A stretch of 64,000 nucleotides of DNA. Origin: Siphonodentalium dalli. Lineage: Eukaryota > Mollusca > Scaphopoda > Gadilida > Siphonodentaliidae. The translations under genes were made by a program, and so were the position numbers. The DNA lies in NCBI GenBank assembly GCA_032622095.1, contig CP136069.1, positions 188,285,122 through 188,349,121 of the forward strand. Reading direction: 5' to 3'. The notes beneath the pieces are model-generated. The model made no database searches, had not been told where the DNA came from, and saw only the letters and a list, made by a program, of their open reading frames with translations. Of the stretch, positions 22,672 through 34,424 are shown piece after piece; the first letter of the stretch is position 1, and each line of letters opens with the position of its first letter.

Positions 22672-23180
22672 TCATGCACGCTATCGACGTTTGATAAATA
22701 AGGTTATCGGTTAAGTCGTCAACAAACGCAGTTCTTTACACTCCTGACGTAAATATTTGACATGATATCAATACAAACCCGAAACATCGAGCGGGAATAC
22801 ACAAGCCTGTAGATAAGAAACAGTCGTGCGTAAACAGGCCATTGTCACTGGTCGATGTCACCCCTCGTTAGATGGTACTGTCAGTTTTCTGTGCTATTGA
22901 CTGACGACAACCGGACAATAGAGTTTAGGTACATAAGTACCTACATCGATTGATATCTACCCTTGTCAATGATCCAAGGTCTATTACTGTTTAGAGATCC
23001 ACTGAACGTGATAAACACAAAAGGTGTCCACCACTCAAGGCATCTACTTGTACTGGAATTCCAAATATCAGTCGTATGATGCTGGTGGCCTATAGTTAAA
23101 TATTCAACTCTTAAGTTCAGTTACTTCTCTATAGGGTTCAATCTGGCCCAATATATATAGAGTATAGTAATCGATTACAA
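22672..23180. other. Gene-free stretch
   Basis: No supported gene or structured repeat. Confidence 0.35.
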
Positions 23181-23184
23181 TTAA

Positions 23185-23594
23185 GGAGAAGGTCAAGTGA
23201 CCAATTTTGAATGGGCGTTTCCATGCAAATCTCCGCAGCAAAAGTTACAGAATTGCAAATATTTCTGAGTGTGACTTTGTGCGGTATTGAAAACAATTAA
23301 CATTTACCTGGCTGATCGGTTTGCAATTTGTTCCATTAGAATGTTGATGTATTTATTTTTGAATTTTATATTGGTTTTTCAAAACTAGGTCAAGTGTTGT
23401 AATTCCAGAACAAAATTCTCAAAAATAAATTTATTGCAAAAATTGCCTATTTACCAAACCCAACCGCCATTTAAATGTTATGTATGTTTAATGACATGGC
23501 TGCTTTAATACCCAGGCAACTGATTCATATATAACTTTTGCTGGGGAGATTTGCATGGAAATCCCCATTCAAAATTGGTCACTTGATCTCCTCC
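23185..23594. mobile_element. TTAA-flanked MITE with ~70-bp TIRs
   Basis: TTAA at 23181-23184 and 23595-23598 flank ends reading GGAGAAGGTCAAGTGACCAA and its inverse. The arms run to GCAAAAGTTA on the left and TAACTTTTGC on the right. The interior is A+T-rich and non-coding. Confidence 0.8.
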
Positions 23595-23898
23595 TTAACA
23601 AGCTGTTAACATAGTTATGATTTTCTCAATATTCTTACCTATACTTATCGCCTTACTTCAACGTGATCCTCGAAAATGCAATCAAAATGAACATATATCC
23701 AAAAATTCAGAGAAACCAGTCGTCATATATTAACTCATTGATTGCAATTTCGATTGCGAAAGCTCAAGATGAATGACACAGCATGTCGTGATGTTTACGA
23801 ACATAAACTGGAACGCGCGTGAGCTTAAAATATCAAATCGAGACAACCGAGGACTCACGTCTTTCAGCGACCATATATAGGTCATGCCAAATCACAAG

Positions 23899-25042
23899 CA
23901 GGGACGTGGCTAGAGAGTCTCCGTTCGGGGGTATCCACCTTGGGAAATTCCAACTGCACCCCCCCCCCCTTGAATCAGAATCACCAAAACACAAGTTTTG
24001 CATAATTTCATTTGCACCCCGCCCCCTTGCGCTTCAGTTCTCAGACCTTATATCCTATATATTCGTAAACCATGGTTCTATATTCCCGGTATAAAGAACA
24101 TTCAGATATTTAACCTGAAAAAATTGCATAAATCCTAACATCTAGTGGTCTAATTCCAAACAAATTCCACACGGCTACGGACAAGAGACCAGGGCACACC
24201 GGGCTGATCGTGGTTGTTTTGTCCGGTGTGAGAAAATTTTGAAAACTATACAAGAAAATCGCAAAGCCTAGCATCTAGACTGGCATCATCTGAAGCTTTC
24301 CTATAGTGTTGGAAATTTCAAACCTCATACTCCCCCTCGATCAGGTTGGAAAATTCTCCAACTGATGACCATTTCAGTCTACAAGTTTGACCAAATGTAG
24401 TAAAATATTGTTTTGTTAAACTTATTAGGAGTTTTGTATTGGCCACGGGGGAGAGACAATGACACACACCGGGTCGACCATGGTTCGGACCGGTGTGCGA
24501 AAATTTTGAAATCTGAACAAGAAAATCGAAAAATCCTAGCATCTAGACTAGCCTCAAGCCTTTCTAGAGTTGGACATTTCAAAACTGACATCCCCCATTG
24601 AGGTTGGAAAATTTCCAAATGATGACAATTCCAAGGACAATGTTGACCAAATGAATGACAATATTGTTTTCTTAAATTAGCTAGCAGTCTTTGACTGGCC
24701 ACGGGGGAGGGACCAGGACACAAGCTTTCCAAGTGTTGGAAATTTCCAACCTGTCACCCCCCTGAGGTTGGAAAATTTCCAACTGATGACTATTTTCAGT
24801 CCAAAATTTTGACAAAAAATAGGAAAATATGCAATACTTGGTCCAAAATCAATTAATTCCCCCCAATAAATTGTTTGAAAATCAAACTACAAGAACATTT
24901 TCAACCTATTGTTGGTGTGATATTTCCAACTAATGATTTGGCACGTATGAAATTTCCAACTGTTGAAAATTGTGACCAAAGTTGGGGTGTGAGACACCCC
25001 CAACCCCCCCCCCCCCCCCCCCGCCCCGACGCCACGTCTCTG
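23899..25042 (+). mobile_element. hAT-like non-autonomous element with 8-bp target duplication
   Basis: The element starts CAGGGACGTGGCTAGAGAG and ends GACGCCACGTCTCTG. ATCACAAG occurs immediately outside both ends (23891-23898 and 25043-25050), a perfect 8-bp duplication as made by hAT transposases. Long C-runs lie close to each end (about 23963 and 25003-25022). The interior has repeated AATTTCCAAC motifs and several diverged internal repeats of a GAAATTTC/GGTTGGAAA theme. It has no transposase. Confidence 0.9.
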
Positions 25043-25050
25043 ATCACAAG

Positions 25051-25595
25051 TACCAAGATGCAAACACCATAGCTCGTGTATAATTGATTTAACGGCACGA
25101 CAAGTGGATTTATTCCCGTGAATGGACGCAACTACAGGTTGCATAATAATATAAGTTTAGTAAAACTTGCATGAGTCGACCAGAAAGGCAATTAAGTTAC
25201 TTTGTATTCATGTTTGGTTTGTGTGACTAGGCGGTCATCGTTGGGTGTCCAACTTGTGAATTCTGACTTATAAATCTTGATTGAACCCGACTTAATTTTT
25301 CACCATTTGGTTTAAATTTTACAAATCTTTTCGAGAAATTTAAAATAAAACACCCGCAATAGTTGGAAACTTCCAAGTAATGGCTATTTAATTTTCAACT
25401 TTTTACACAAAGCACATAACTAAATTTTACCGTTGGTCAAGGCTACAAGACTAAATTGGTTTTAAAAATAAAGTATTACAAACAATTGACCTTTTCCCCC
25501 TCACAATTCGAAATGAAGCCCTGCCGCGCTTGTAATATCCTTACTGTTGAATATTTTAACATGAGATGAGATGAGTCTGTCGCCCCAAACTCAGT
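25051..25595. other. Gene-free stretch before LINE
   Basis: A+T-rich and non-coding. GATGA repeats occur near 25562-25575, just before the LINE truncation point. Confidence 0.4.
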
Positions 25596-27695
25596 ACACG
25601 TCCACTTGATGAGTATTTATGTCCGCTTTTTTAATCTCATTCTGAGTAGTGGGCATTTTCCGAAACAATGGGCTGTTGGGATGATAAAACCCATCTTCAA
25701 AGGATCCGGGGACCCAAATTTACCTGAATCATATAGAGGAATCACCCTTCTAAGTTGTTTTGCTAAACTGTTTACATCCGTTATTAATAATCGAATATCG
25801 TCGTTTGCAGAAGACAATGACCTAGTAGATAAAATTCAGACAGGTTTTCGTAAGGGTCACTCAACAGTAGATAATATATTTATTCTACATGCTCTAATAA
25901 ACGTATACCTACAGAGCGGACGGAAGATTTATTGTACTTTTATTGATTTCCGCAAAGCATTTGATACTGTATGGAGAGATGCTCTATGGTTGAAACTTAT
26001 GCAAGCAGATATAAACGGTAAGATACTACAGGTAATACGAAGCATGTACGACAATATAAAATTATGTGTGAAAAATAATAATTCGCAATCAGACTTCTTT
26101 ATCAGCCAGATTGGTTTATTTCAAGGTGAACCAATGTCACCTCTTTTATTTTCTTTGTTTGTGAACGATATACAAAGTTTTCTGAGCGACTGTGCAATCT
26201 CAAACTTGAACTATTTTGATGAGAAATACTTTGAACATATTGGCTGTTTTATAAATATATTGTGTTTATTATATGCAGATGATACCGTGATCCTCTCAGA
26301 CTCGGAGGACAATATGCATCGTGCACTTTCAGCATTCGCTGATTATGCCGAGGCATGGAATCTGCAAGTTAATACAATGAAAACGAAAATGGTAATTTTT
26401 ACAAACAAATGGTCAAAGAACTTACCAATATTCACTTATAGGGGCCAAGAAATACAAATTCTAAAAGAATTTAAATATCTCGGTATTAAATTATTTTACA
26501 ATGGTAGATTCTGTCAATCGATTAAGCAGACCCAGAATACAGCATCGAGAGCAATGTATGGCCTTTTGAATAGAACAAGAAGCTGCAGCTGCCTCTAGAT
26601 ATTATGTTTAAATTGTTTGACTCTATGATTATGCCGATTATGCTGTATGGTGGTGAAGTTTGGTGTTTCGAGAAAACTCAAATTTTGGAGACCATACATC
26701 TTAAATTCTGCAAAATTATCACAACAATGAAGTCTAGCACACCAAACTACATGGTATATGCAGAATTGCGGAGATACCCCGTAATGGTCGAAATTAAGTG
26801 CCGAGCAATATCATATTGGTCAAAACTAGTATCGCACGAAGGATCAGAATTAGCTAAAAATGTATTCCTTCTACTCAGGTATCTCAATGATGGTGATGCC
26901 ATACTACAAAACAAGATTAAATGGATTTCGTTTATCAAAGAAACTCTGCGAGAAATAAATATGGAAAGTGCGTGGCAGAATCAGTCACCACTAAGCAAGA
27001 CAGACATGAAACACATGAAAGCGAAATTAATAGAGCAACACACATGTTGCCTCTTCGGCAATCTAAATATGTCTATTTCAAGCCGTGCCATATTTTATCG
27101 AAACATAAAGGATTCTGTCAGATTGAGCCGATACTTAGTATATATGCCATCTCATCTAGCTACGTATTTACTGAAATTTAGAACAGCCAATCACAGACTA
27201 CCGGTAGAGCAATGCAGATGGAATAAAAGTACATGTAAAGACACGAAATGCCCGTTATGTGGCGAAAATGTATGTGATGAATACCATTTTGTTATTTTGT
27301 GTACTGAACTCAACGATCTGCGAGAAACCTATATACCGAAGTATTACTGGGAAAACCCTAACAGAAATAAATTCTACAGACTGCTGTCACTGCTTAACAT
27401 AAGTATATTGAAAAGAGTGAGCATTTTCTTAAAATTAGCATTTATAAAGTTACCATGAAGCAATTATTACATTATATTATATATAATGTAAATATTATAT
27501 GAAACCATTTCAGAAAACATATTCCCAAAGGTATTAGCATTATTTGTATTTATTATCAATATCATATAATATGATGAACTCATTTATTGATATATATGTA
27601 TGTTGTGTATTGTTTGTATAATGTTGTGTACATAAGTTGTATGGCATGTTGCAACTTAGATGTTGACTTTGCTAATAAACAATTCAATGAAGTAA
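25596..27695 (+). mobile_element. 5'-truncated LINE with nearly intact RT
   Basis: Coding begins abruptly inside the RT domain and the element ends with AATAAACAATTCAATG at 27672-27687. The 5' truncation and the AATAAA-plus-pentamer tail are normal products of target-primed insertion. Only one frameshift is visible in about 1.85 kb, so the insertion is young compared with the other two LINEs here. Confidence 0.85.
25603..27458 (+). pseudogene. LINE reverse transcriptase with C-terminal Cys/His motif, one frameshift
   Basis: Motifs in order are YRGITLLSCFAKLF, TGFRKGHSTVDNIF, FIDFRKAFDTVWRD (motif A), GLFQGEPMSPLLFSLF (motif B, usually VRQG), LLYADDTVILSDS (motif C) and FKYLGIKLFYNGRF. The frame 25606-26598 stops at TAG. 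One base of shift near 26580 restores KLQLPLDIMFKLFDSMI and continues to 27458 through MLYGGEVW. The C-terminus holds CPLCGENVCDEYHFVILC, a zinc-binding motif common in this LINE type. I place it loosely in the Jockey/I-like superfamilies. Confidence 0.85.
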
Positions 27696-28218
27696 AGTTT
27701 GCTGTATATATATGCCTTGATATAGCAGTGTCTATCAAGGGAAAATGCTATTTCGCTTCACATATTTTGCAGGAATGAACCACTTTATTATATTGTTATT
27801 TTATAATTGCTTTTATAGCCAAACGTTATAGCCAAATAATATACCAATATTCGGTTGTTTCTGTGTTTTATTTGTATTTTTGAAATCGGGTTTTATAAAA
27901 AAAAAATATGTTGTTGTTGTAGTAATTATGGTCCAGAAGATGTAGACAAAGAAAATACAAATCCGAATTATGTATCACTGAACATATGTCTAAATGTGAG
28001 TTGCAGTGTAATAGACACCCGAAACTGCTAAATAAAGGTCACCCACGTGCGTTCGAAATAGAACATGGACAACCCAAGATTGAGAAGTTATTTTATATAC
28101 ACTGGATGTTGTTGAGTAACAATTGTGTTTTTATTGATATATTATTATATTAGGATGTTTTCTTCGGAATTTCGTTGATAACACGGTAAGCGACATCGCC
28201 CCTTCGCATGGGCACCAT
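27696..28218. other. Gene-free stretch
   Basis: A+T-rich flank with no gene signal. Confidence 0.35.
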
Positions 28219-28601
28219 TTAAAGTGATGAGAAACACTCCGGTTGGGTGATCAATTAGAAATGGTGAATAATCTTGCTCAAAGTAGTTATTTTCACGAAT
28301 ATTAATTCAAATGTCCAGCCCACACCGTCATTTATTTATATTAATTAAATGCAATGTCTTTCGATTGCGAAATCATTTGCGTTAGTTTATCACCGATTGT
28401 TGCGTCCCGAATCGAGATGTAAATATTTACAATTATGCATAGTTCATAGGATGATATTTATGGAGTGGTATGGTCGATTTCTTTGAGATTTTCGGCGATG
28501 TTAGTAGAATGCTACATTGCCACAGTTGGCATATATAGTGCCTGCATGAATACTAACTTATCAGTTTCACGCACCCGAACAAGTCCATAACATGTCTTTA
28601 A
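28219..28601 (+). mobile_element. TTAA-bounded MITE family X, copy 2
   Basis: Same ends (TTAAAGTGATGAGAAACAC and CATGTCTTTAA) and interior as copy 1 at 22049, diverged by substitutions and a small insertion near 28525. Confidence 0.75.
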
Positions 28602-29021
28602 TTGCAAAAAAGTAGTGCTCGCTTCTAATTACGAATTATAACACAGACCCGGGACGCCACCCCCGCGGTGTACATCGGACACCGTACGCACCATAGGAGG
28701 TTGTAAAGTCATCAAGAGACATCAAGATTTTACTATAACACAGTGGGTATTGTCTTTAAAATGGTTGCTTTCAGACAGATTAAACAAATACTCTTTCCTC
28801 CACAGTTTGTACATTGGGTGCGCGAGTGATGATGAATCATACAGAGGAAATATCTGCACGATTTCATCAGAGTAATCTGAGGTCATGTTTATCTATACAT
28901 TGTTTAACCCCTGATCAAGTGGTCCTGCTAATATGCTATGATGCGGTTCGGTCCTGCTGAATTGCTATGATGCTGTTAGGGCAAACTGATAATATATATG
29001 TATCATAAATATTGATTTATT
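28602..29021. other. Gene-free stretch
   Basis: Nothing beyond a short internal duplication around 28920-28975 (GGTCCTGCTRA-TGCTATGATG). Confidence 0.4.
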
Positions 29022-29570
29022 AAAGATGGATTATCACTTCATATAATAATTTATAAATAGTTTCGTGTGTATAAAATAATAATAATGGATTGAAGACCCC
29101 TGTCCGGAAACGCTTCTATCAACGAATATTGATTTTATTTCGAATATTTTATTATAAAATGAGATGATTAAGTGGGACACTTTATTGTTCTAATTAAATA
29201 ACAGTTATATAGTCAGAGGATACCATATAGCGATACAGATCAGTATGGTGTTCCCATAGCTACGCTCCGAACATCAAATGTCCCAGATTGATTGTCTGTG
29301 TTGTTGTATTTCATAGTTACAAGCGATAATGAGTTTAATTAGCGTTTATTTGTGACATAATTACATAATAACATTTCTGGTCTCTGTTAACAATATTGTT
29401 CGTTAGCTAAACAACCACACTTTTTAGACCAGAAAATATCGAAATATAATGAATATTAATCTATAGAAGCATTTCCGGACAGGGGTCTTCGAGTCATATA
29501 TAATAGTGTATACCCCGGTAACTATATAGCACATGTTTACACAGAAATAGACCATCTATAAACTCTTACT
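29022..29570. mobile_element. MITE family with ~150-bp TIRs, copy B
   Basis: GAAGACCCCTGTCCGGAAAC at 29091-29110 is inverted at 29472-29491. The similarity extends outward through (T/C)ACACGAAAC-like and GATGG blocks and inward through GAATATT. The interior is an inverted match to copy A (18905-19443). Confidence 0.7.
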
Positions 29571-29710
29571 GCTGACTTGTTTATATTTTGACAAAATTAA
29601 TACAAAAAGTGAGCTAAAACACATGTTAACACTGAACAGTGTGTAAATTAGTTAGTACGTTCATCTGACCAAATTTAATCGATCAAAAGTACGTGTAGTA
29701 TCAGCAGAAA

Positions 29711-29792
29711 AGATTGACTGGACGCTGGCTCTATGAGGCTACGTCCGTAAACGAACATAGCAGAGCCTCATGGAGCCAGTGTCCAGTCAATA
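29711..29792. repeat. Hairpin with 28-bp arms
   Basis: ATTGACTGGACGCTGGCTCT and its inverse near 29792, with two mismatches, enclose about 25 bases (GTCCGTAAACGAAC). Confidence 0.8.
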
Positions 29793-30274
29793 GAAGAAAA
29801 AAGGCAATATAAGGGGAGTCACTCTAATCTATTGTTTTGGCAAAATTCGACGATCGCTTGCACACTTATGACAATGAGTTTGACACCCGCGCATGCAAAC
29901 TCCATACAAAGCCCTCTCCGTTATCACTGCGATAGATCACTGCCACAAGGATGGTACTTCGCGGCCCGATACATCTATTTGTACGTACAGTCGGAATTAT
30001 ATTTAGTCACCTTTTATCTTTTTATTTTGACCACCACAAGTTTGCAATAATGGTAATTCTTTCGGTATTGATAAGAATATTATGAACTCAGCCAGACGTA
30101 TACAATTTTAATCCTAAAACTTAAGAATTAAGATCAGGTAAGAAAGGCAGTGGTGTCTCAGCGGAGCGATGGGAGATAACTCTGCCTGGAGTTTGCCGCG
30201 CCGGAAGAGTTGTGATGTCGCAAGAGCTATACTCGACCTTCACCTCAGAATTTGCACTCACGTTATATTCAACT
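29793..30274. other. Gene-free stretch
   Basis: No supported gene or repeat. Confidence 0.35.
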
Positions 30275-32000
30275 ACCTTACTCGTAATTAAATTCGCGCT
30301 GTACTATTTTTCGCGCACCCATGGATGCGCGAATTTAAAACTGAGCGAAAAATAGTATGACTCCTGAATTTATACCAAACAACAGGGAAACTGCGAGGGC
30401 TGTACATGTATATGAGTTACTTACATTACGGATGGTTGGACTGAATAGACAATTATATTTACATGCGGGCATGTGTAATCATAAGACCACTATTAATATG
30501 TAAATCATGCATAGTAACATCTTCGATGGTGTAATGCTTGCAACAAATATACATATTCCATGACAATTCAATTCAGTTAGTATATTCTCTGAAAACTCAC
30601 ATTTCTACAACTTCATGAGTATTGAGACACATATTTACAAATGAGAATAGAACATTGTTGTTTACAATAATGACACGAAACCACGTCTCCATTTCCACAA
30701 CACTAGAGTGACACCGTTGTCATGTATGTCTACACAACTATTTGAAATACACGATGCCAACAACCAACGCGGTTGTAATTCTTTCGAGATCATGTCAAGA
30801 ATCATGCATTTCAATATTATAGATTGTTTGGACCATATAACAACCCATCTTCTCGACAAAACTTTAATGCAGTTGCAATGCCAATGTGTATCATGCTTGG
30901 TCTTTAATATAGACATGTACTGTCACCAGTAGTCCAAGTCTTCTCGTACTAAAACCAGCTAAGATATTTTGATGGCGAGATGCTGGCATTTAGTCCGAGT
31001 TCCAGGCCTATGCATTCCTATGACACGACTTAAGCGTTAGTGACCCGCTCAAATCAAACCACAATTATATGAAATAAAATATCACAATTGCGACAATAAA
31101 CGGATATTTTCCGCAGAAGACATGCTATTTGATCTGAAACCCACATCAGTTGTTAATTGAAAGCGGTAATTTAATGTGAAAAGAGACATTTGCCGCAGTG
31201 TTCATATATTTTTTAAAGTATGCGAACTCAGTTGACCTCGTGAACTGCGTTCGGCATTTTCCGGTGAAAATATTCCGTAGATTTTCGATCAACCACGCAC
31301 GATCAATTCTCCATTGTAATCGTAATTATACGTGTCAATAAATAAATAAATACATAGATTAAGTAAATATTGAAGATATAAATGTAATACATGAAATAAA
31401 TTACGGGAATTACAACCATCTCACAGTTTAAAACAGTGTAAACACAACGAGCATTAGAATAATATGGGGACTGCCATTTTGTTTGGAAAGAAATTCGTCT
31501 CGGTCAAAACAAACTCCGGACTATACCGAGGTTCTTCGTAATTCTTCGGCTTCCAGTTAAAACGTAAACAAAATATAAAAACAGCGATGTCGGTGACAAT
31601 CAACCGGAATATTCTATGCGTAATTTAACATGAAAGTTAGATTATTATACACCATTATGACCACAAGATGTCACTCTTTCCGATGTATATAGCATCATGT
31701 ATTGATTTGTTAGGTAAATCGAGTAAAATACACCACAATTTCCCGCCACAGATCCTGGGCGTAAGTCGTGTCATAGGAATGCATGGGCCTGGAACTCGGA
31801 CTAAATGCCAGCATCTCGCCATCAAAATATCTTAGCTGGTTTTAGTACGAGACGACTTGGACTATGTCACCAGATGCAAGTATTTCACGAAAATATGTTT
31901 GTCAGTTTTGAATTCGCGCAGCCCGGTGCGCGAATTCAAAGTGCGCGAATTTAAAACTGAGCGAAAAATAATACTGCGCGAATTTAAATACGAGTAAGGT
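30275..32000. mobile_element. 1.7-kb element with outer and inner inverted repeats
   Basis: The outer termini read ACCTTACTCGTAATTAAATT at 30275 and the inverse at 31981-32000. Next to them are repeated GCGCGAATTTAAAACTGAGC motifs. Separate inner arms of about 104 bp lie at 30930-31033 and 31762-31864 (core CAAAATATCTTAGCTGGTTT) and are nearly perfect. The inner arms may be a younger palindromic element nested in an older one. No transposase frame. Confidence 0.65.
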
Positions 32001-32264
32001 CATTAACTGGTCTCTTTCTGGTGGTTTCTGGAACACCAAAGTGTGTGGAACATCTTTATATATAACTCACATTGTGACTTTGGGGTGGGTGGAGTCGATT
32101 TGAGATTAGAGATGCGCGCCCTACGAGTATACCATTGATCGATGTCAGGGGCGAGTATAGCTGTTAATTAAGAAACAACACACAAATAATCAAAAATCCG
32201 TCATGTTAGCAAAACAATTGCAGACCAGCTTAATATCTGATGGGGTGATTCGAATGCAGTTTAA

Positions 32265-32420
32265 TTGCACTCAAGTACAATTTCTCGCCGAATTCACATG
32301 TAAACACAATTTGCTCTTAAGTACAATTCACTATTTGCTCTTAAGTGCAAATATTTGTAATTAAGTACAAATAATTGTACGTAAGTGTTTAAATGCAAAT
32401 ATTTCCACTTAAATCCAAAT
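32265..32420. repeat. Degenerate AAGTACAAAT/ATTTGTACTT repeats
   Basis: Roughly eight imperfect copies of a TTAAGTACAAAT motif alternate in both orientations. The sequence is low-complexity and non-coding. Confidence 0.65.
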
Positions 32421-32510
32421 AAATCGAAAAATATGAAAACGGCTTGCCATAAACGGTATGTTACATCGGAATTACAAATGGCATTAAGAATTTTGTTGCC
32501 CGAGTGTTAC

Positions 32511-32714
32511 GCCAGCTTTTGAAGTAACTGACCACTTTTGAAGTAGGTGTCCACTTTTGAAGTAAAAATCGCCAGCTTTTGAAGTATCTCGCCACATTTG
32601 TAATACAATCGCCAGATTTTGTAGTAAAGTGAGATCTCCGCTTTTTGTAATAAAAATCGCCAGATTTTGTAGTAAAAAAAACATATAACAAAATTACAGC
32701 TTTTAAAGTAAACC
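32511..32714. repeat. Minisatellite of GCCAGCTTTTGAAGTA
   Basis: Eight or nine units of 20-28 bases keep CCA(G/C)-TTTTGAAGTA or CCAGATTTTGTAGTA. The two variants are clustered. Confidence 0.8.
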
Positions 32715-32734
32715 GACGCAATCAATTTTACGGG

Positions 32735-33325
32735 CGCTGGACTATTTTAATGACAAAGTCAACCCGATAATCCATAACGGCTATCGCCCATACAAGTGTG
32801 ATTTATGACCGAAGGAATTTAGTGAGTACGGTTCCATGACAAAAGAATCCACACCGATAATCGACCATACGAGTGTGACGGGTGTCGAATAGCTTTCAGT
32901 CATACTAACATACAAGATAATCCACACAGTCGATCGCCCATACGAGTGTAACATGTACCAAGAGGTATCTAGTGAGTCCGTTTCCCTGCCTAAGCACAAG
33001 GGAACACATAGGTGATCAATCATACGATTATGTAAGGTTGTTCCCAGTCAGTCCGGCAACCTGACAAATCACACCGATGAACACCCTTACGAGTGTGACG
33101 TGTACCAGGAGACATCTAGTTCGTCCGATTCCATGTCTAAGCAAAAGAGAACACACATAGGTGATCAATCATACGAGTATGTAAGATTGTTCCCAGTCGG
33201 TCCGATAACCTGACAATTCACCCTGGTGAATGCCCTTATGGGTGCGACGTTTGTCAGAAGAAGTTCGGTGTAACCGTGAGTCTGACAAAACATAAAAGAA
33301 TCCAGGCTGGTGACCAGATGTGTGT
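32735..33325 (+). pseudogene. Decayed C2H2 zinc-finger array (inverted-duplication arm 1)
   Basis: Regularly spaced CATACGAGTGTGACG / GAACACA motifs are the footprint of YECD-type C2H2 fingers with HTGE-like linkers. The best finger, near 33240-33305, reads [20 protein letters not shown] and then Gln in place of the last His. Its neighbour reads CDVY, with both a Cys and a His lost. There are many stops and no continuous frame. The array is mirrored at 35160-35590. Confidence 0.7.
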
Positions 33326-33330
33326 CCGAC

Positions 33331-33390
33331 GACGCTATGTCAGTCCAGTAACATGGCAACGACGCTATGTCAGTCCAGTAACATGGCAAC
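33331..33390. repeat. Exact 30-bp tandem duplication
   Basis: GACGCTATGTCAGTCCAGTA plus 10 bases occurs twice without change, at the point where similarity to the other arm is interrupted. Confidence 0.9.
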
Positions 33391-33850
33391 ATATATATTT
33401 TCTCGAATTTGGCGATGTAGCAGAAGTATCAGTTCCAACGGAAAATAGTTGGTCTATTTGGCCTCGTCTTTGGTGGAAATGTCAAATTTTCAAGTAGTAA
33501 TGTTAGTGTTGCCAAAAGTGTAATTCTCCTTTCAAAATTTATTCAACGAAATATAAGAATACAATAATTTTATTGTCGATTGTCAGGCAGAGCACAACAA
33601 AATTAAACGCATACCGCAATTAGGAACGAATTGGACGCGATTGTGGTTGATGAAGTAAAATAATTAGTTAACTTTATCCCCAACATCCCCTTGGATATTA
33701 TAGTTCTTGAATAGCTATGTATAATATGCTATCATGAAGGCAATATATGATGGTATAATATATTACAATGGCTATGTTGCCCCTATCAATTGGGTGTCAG
33801 ATTAAGTAAAGTGGTGTACTCTAGACAGGGAAGGTTAGGGTCTCTCATGG

Positions 33851-34424
33851 ATTGATAACTTGACATAAAATACACAGATACATTTTATATATAGAAAAAA
33901 TAATTTCTGACAGATGTTTATCTTCTAAATGTAATTAGACATTTCGCCCATTGTTGAGCTCTTCAGATTACGAAGATACATTTAGTGTTTTTGCCATTGT
34001 TACATCATTTTCCTACCAATGTAGAGTTTATTTCCGTACTAACAGAATGACGTCGTTAATTTCCTGATGAGTCTTTGGAACCTGTTTGGTGTTTCCATTT
34101 TTTGGAATGGAAATATTTTAAACTTTCAGTTGCCACAAACATCCAGGAGTTCACTCAGTTTAATTTGTCTGTACTCGGGCTGTCTTATGTGTTGGCGGTG
34201 ATTCGAAACACAGTGGCGCAGAGTGTTGCCAGATTCGTCAACGTATGTTTTTCTGAACCCAGAGCACATGGTGTTGTAGACAAAGTTGTGTGATTTGCAT
34301 TTCATACATCCATTTTGGACTAGTGTGGAACCTGTTGAGTATAAGCCTAACATATATGCTGTATTCTGTGAGATTTCAAATGAATTTATCTTTGTATTTC
34401 ATGTTTAGCTCTCGGTCCATGAGA
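33851..34424. other. Spacer of the inverted duplication
   Basis: Unique-looking sequence with no supported gene. A 72-codon frame at 34075-34293 has no recognisable features. Confidence 0.4.

Larger units (their letters stand above)
32730..33850 (+). repeat. Inverted duplication, left arm
   Basis: This arm includes the zinc-finger relic and an adjoining flank (33520-33845). The same order is found reversed in 34425-35590. A spacer of about 570 bp separates the arms. Confidence 0.75.

Noticed and set aside
32461-32725. Three overlapping minus-strand frames of 66-86 codons rich in Tyr/Lys/Phe
   Set aside because: They are translations of the GCCAGCTTTTGAAGTA minisatellite in three frames.
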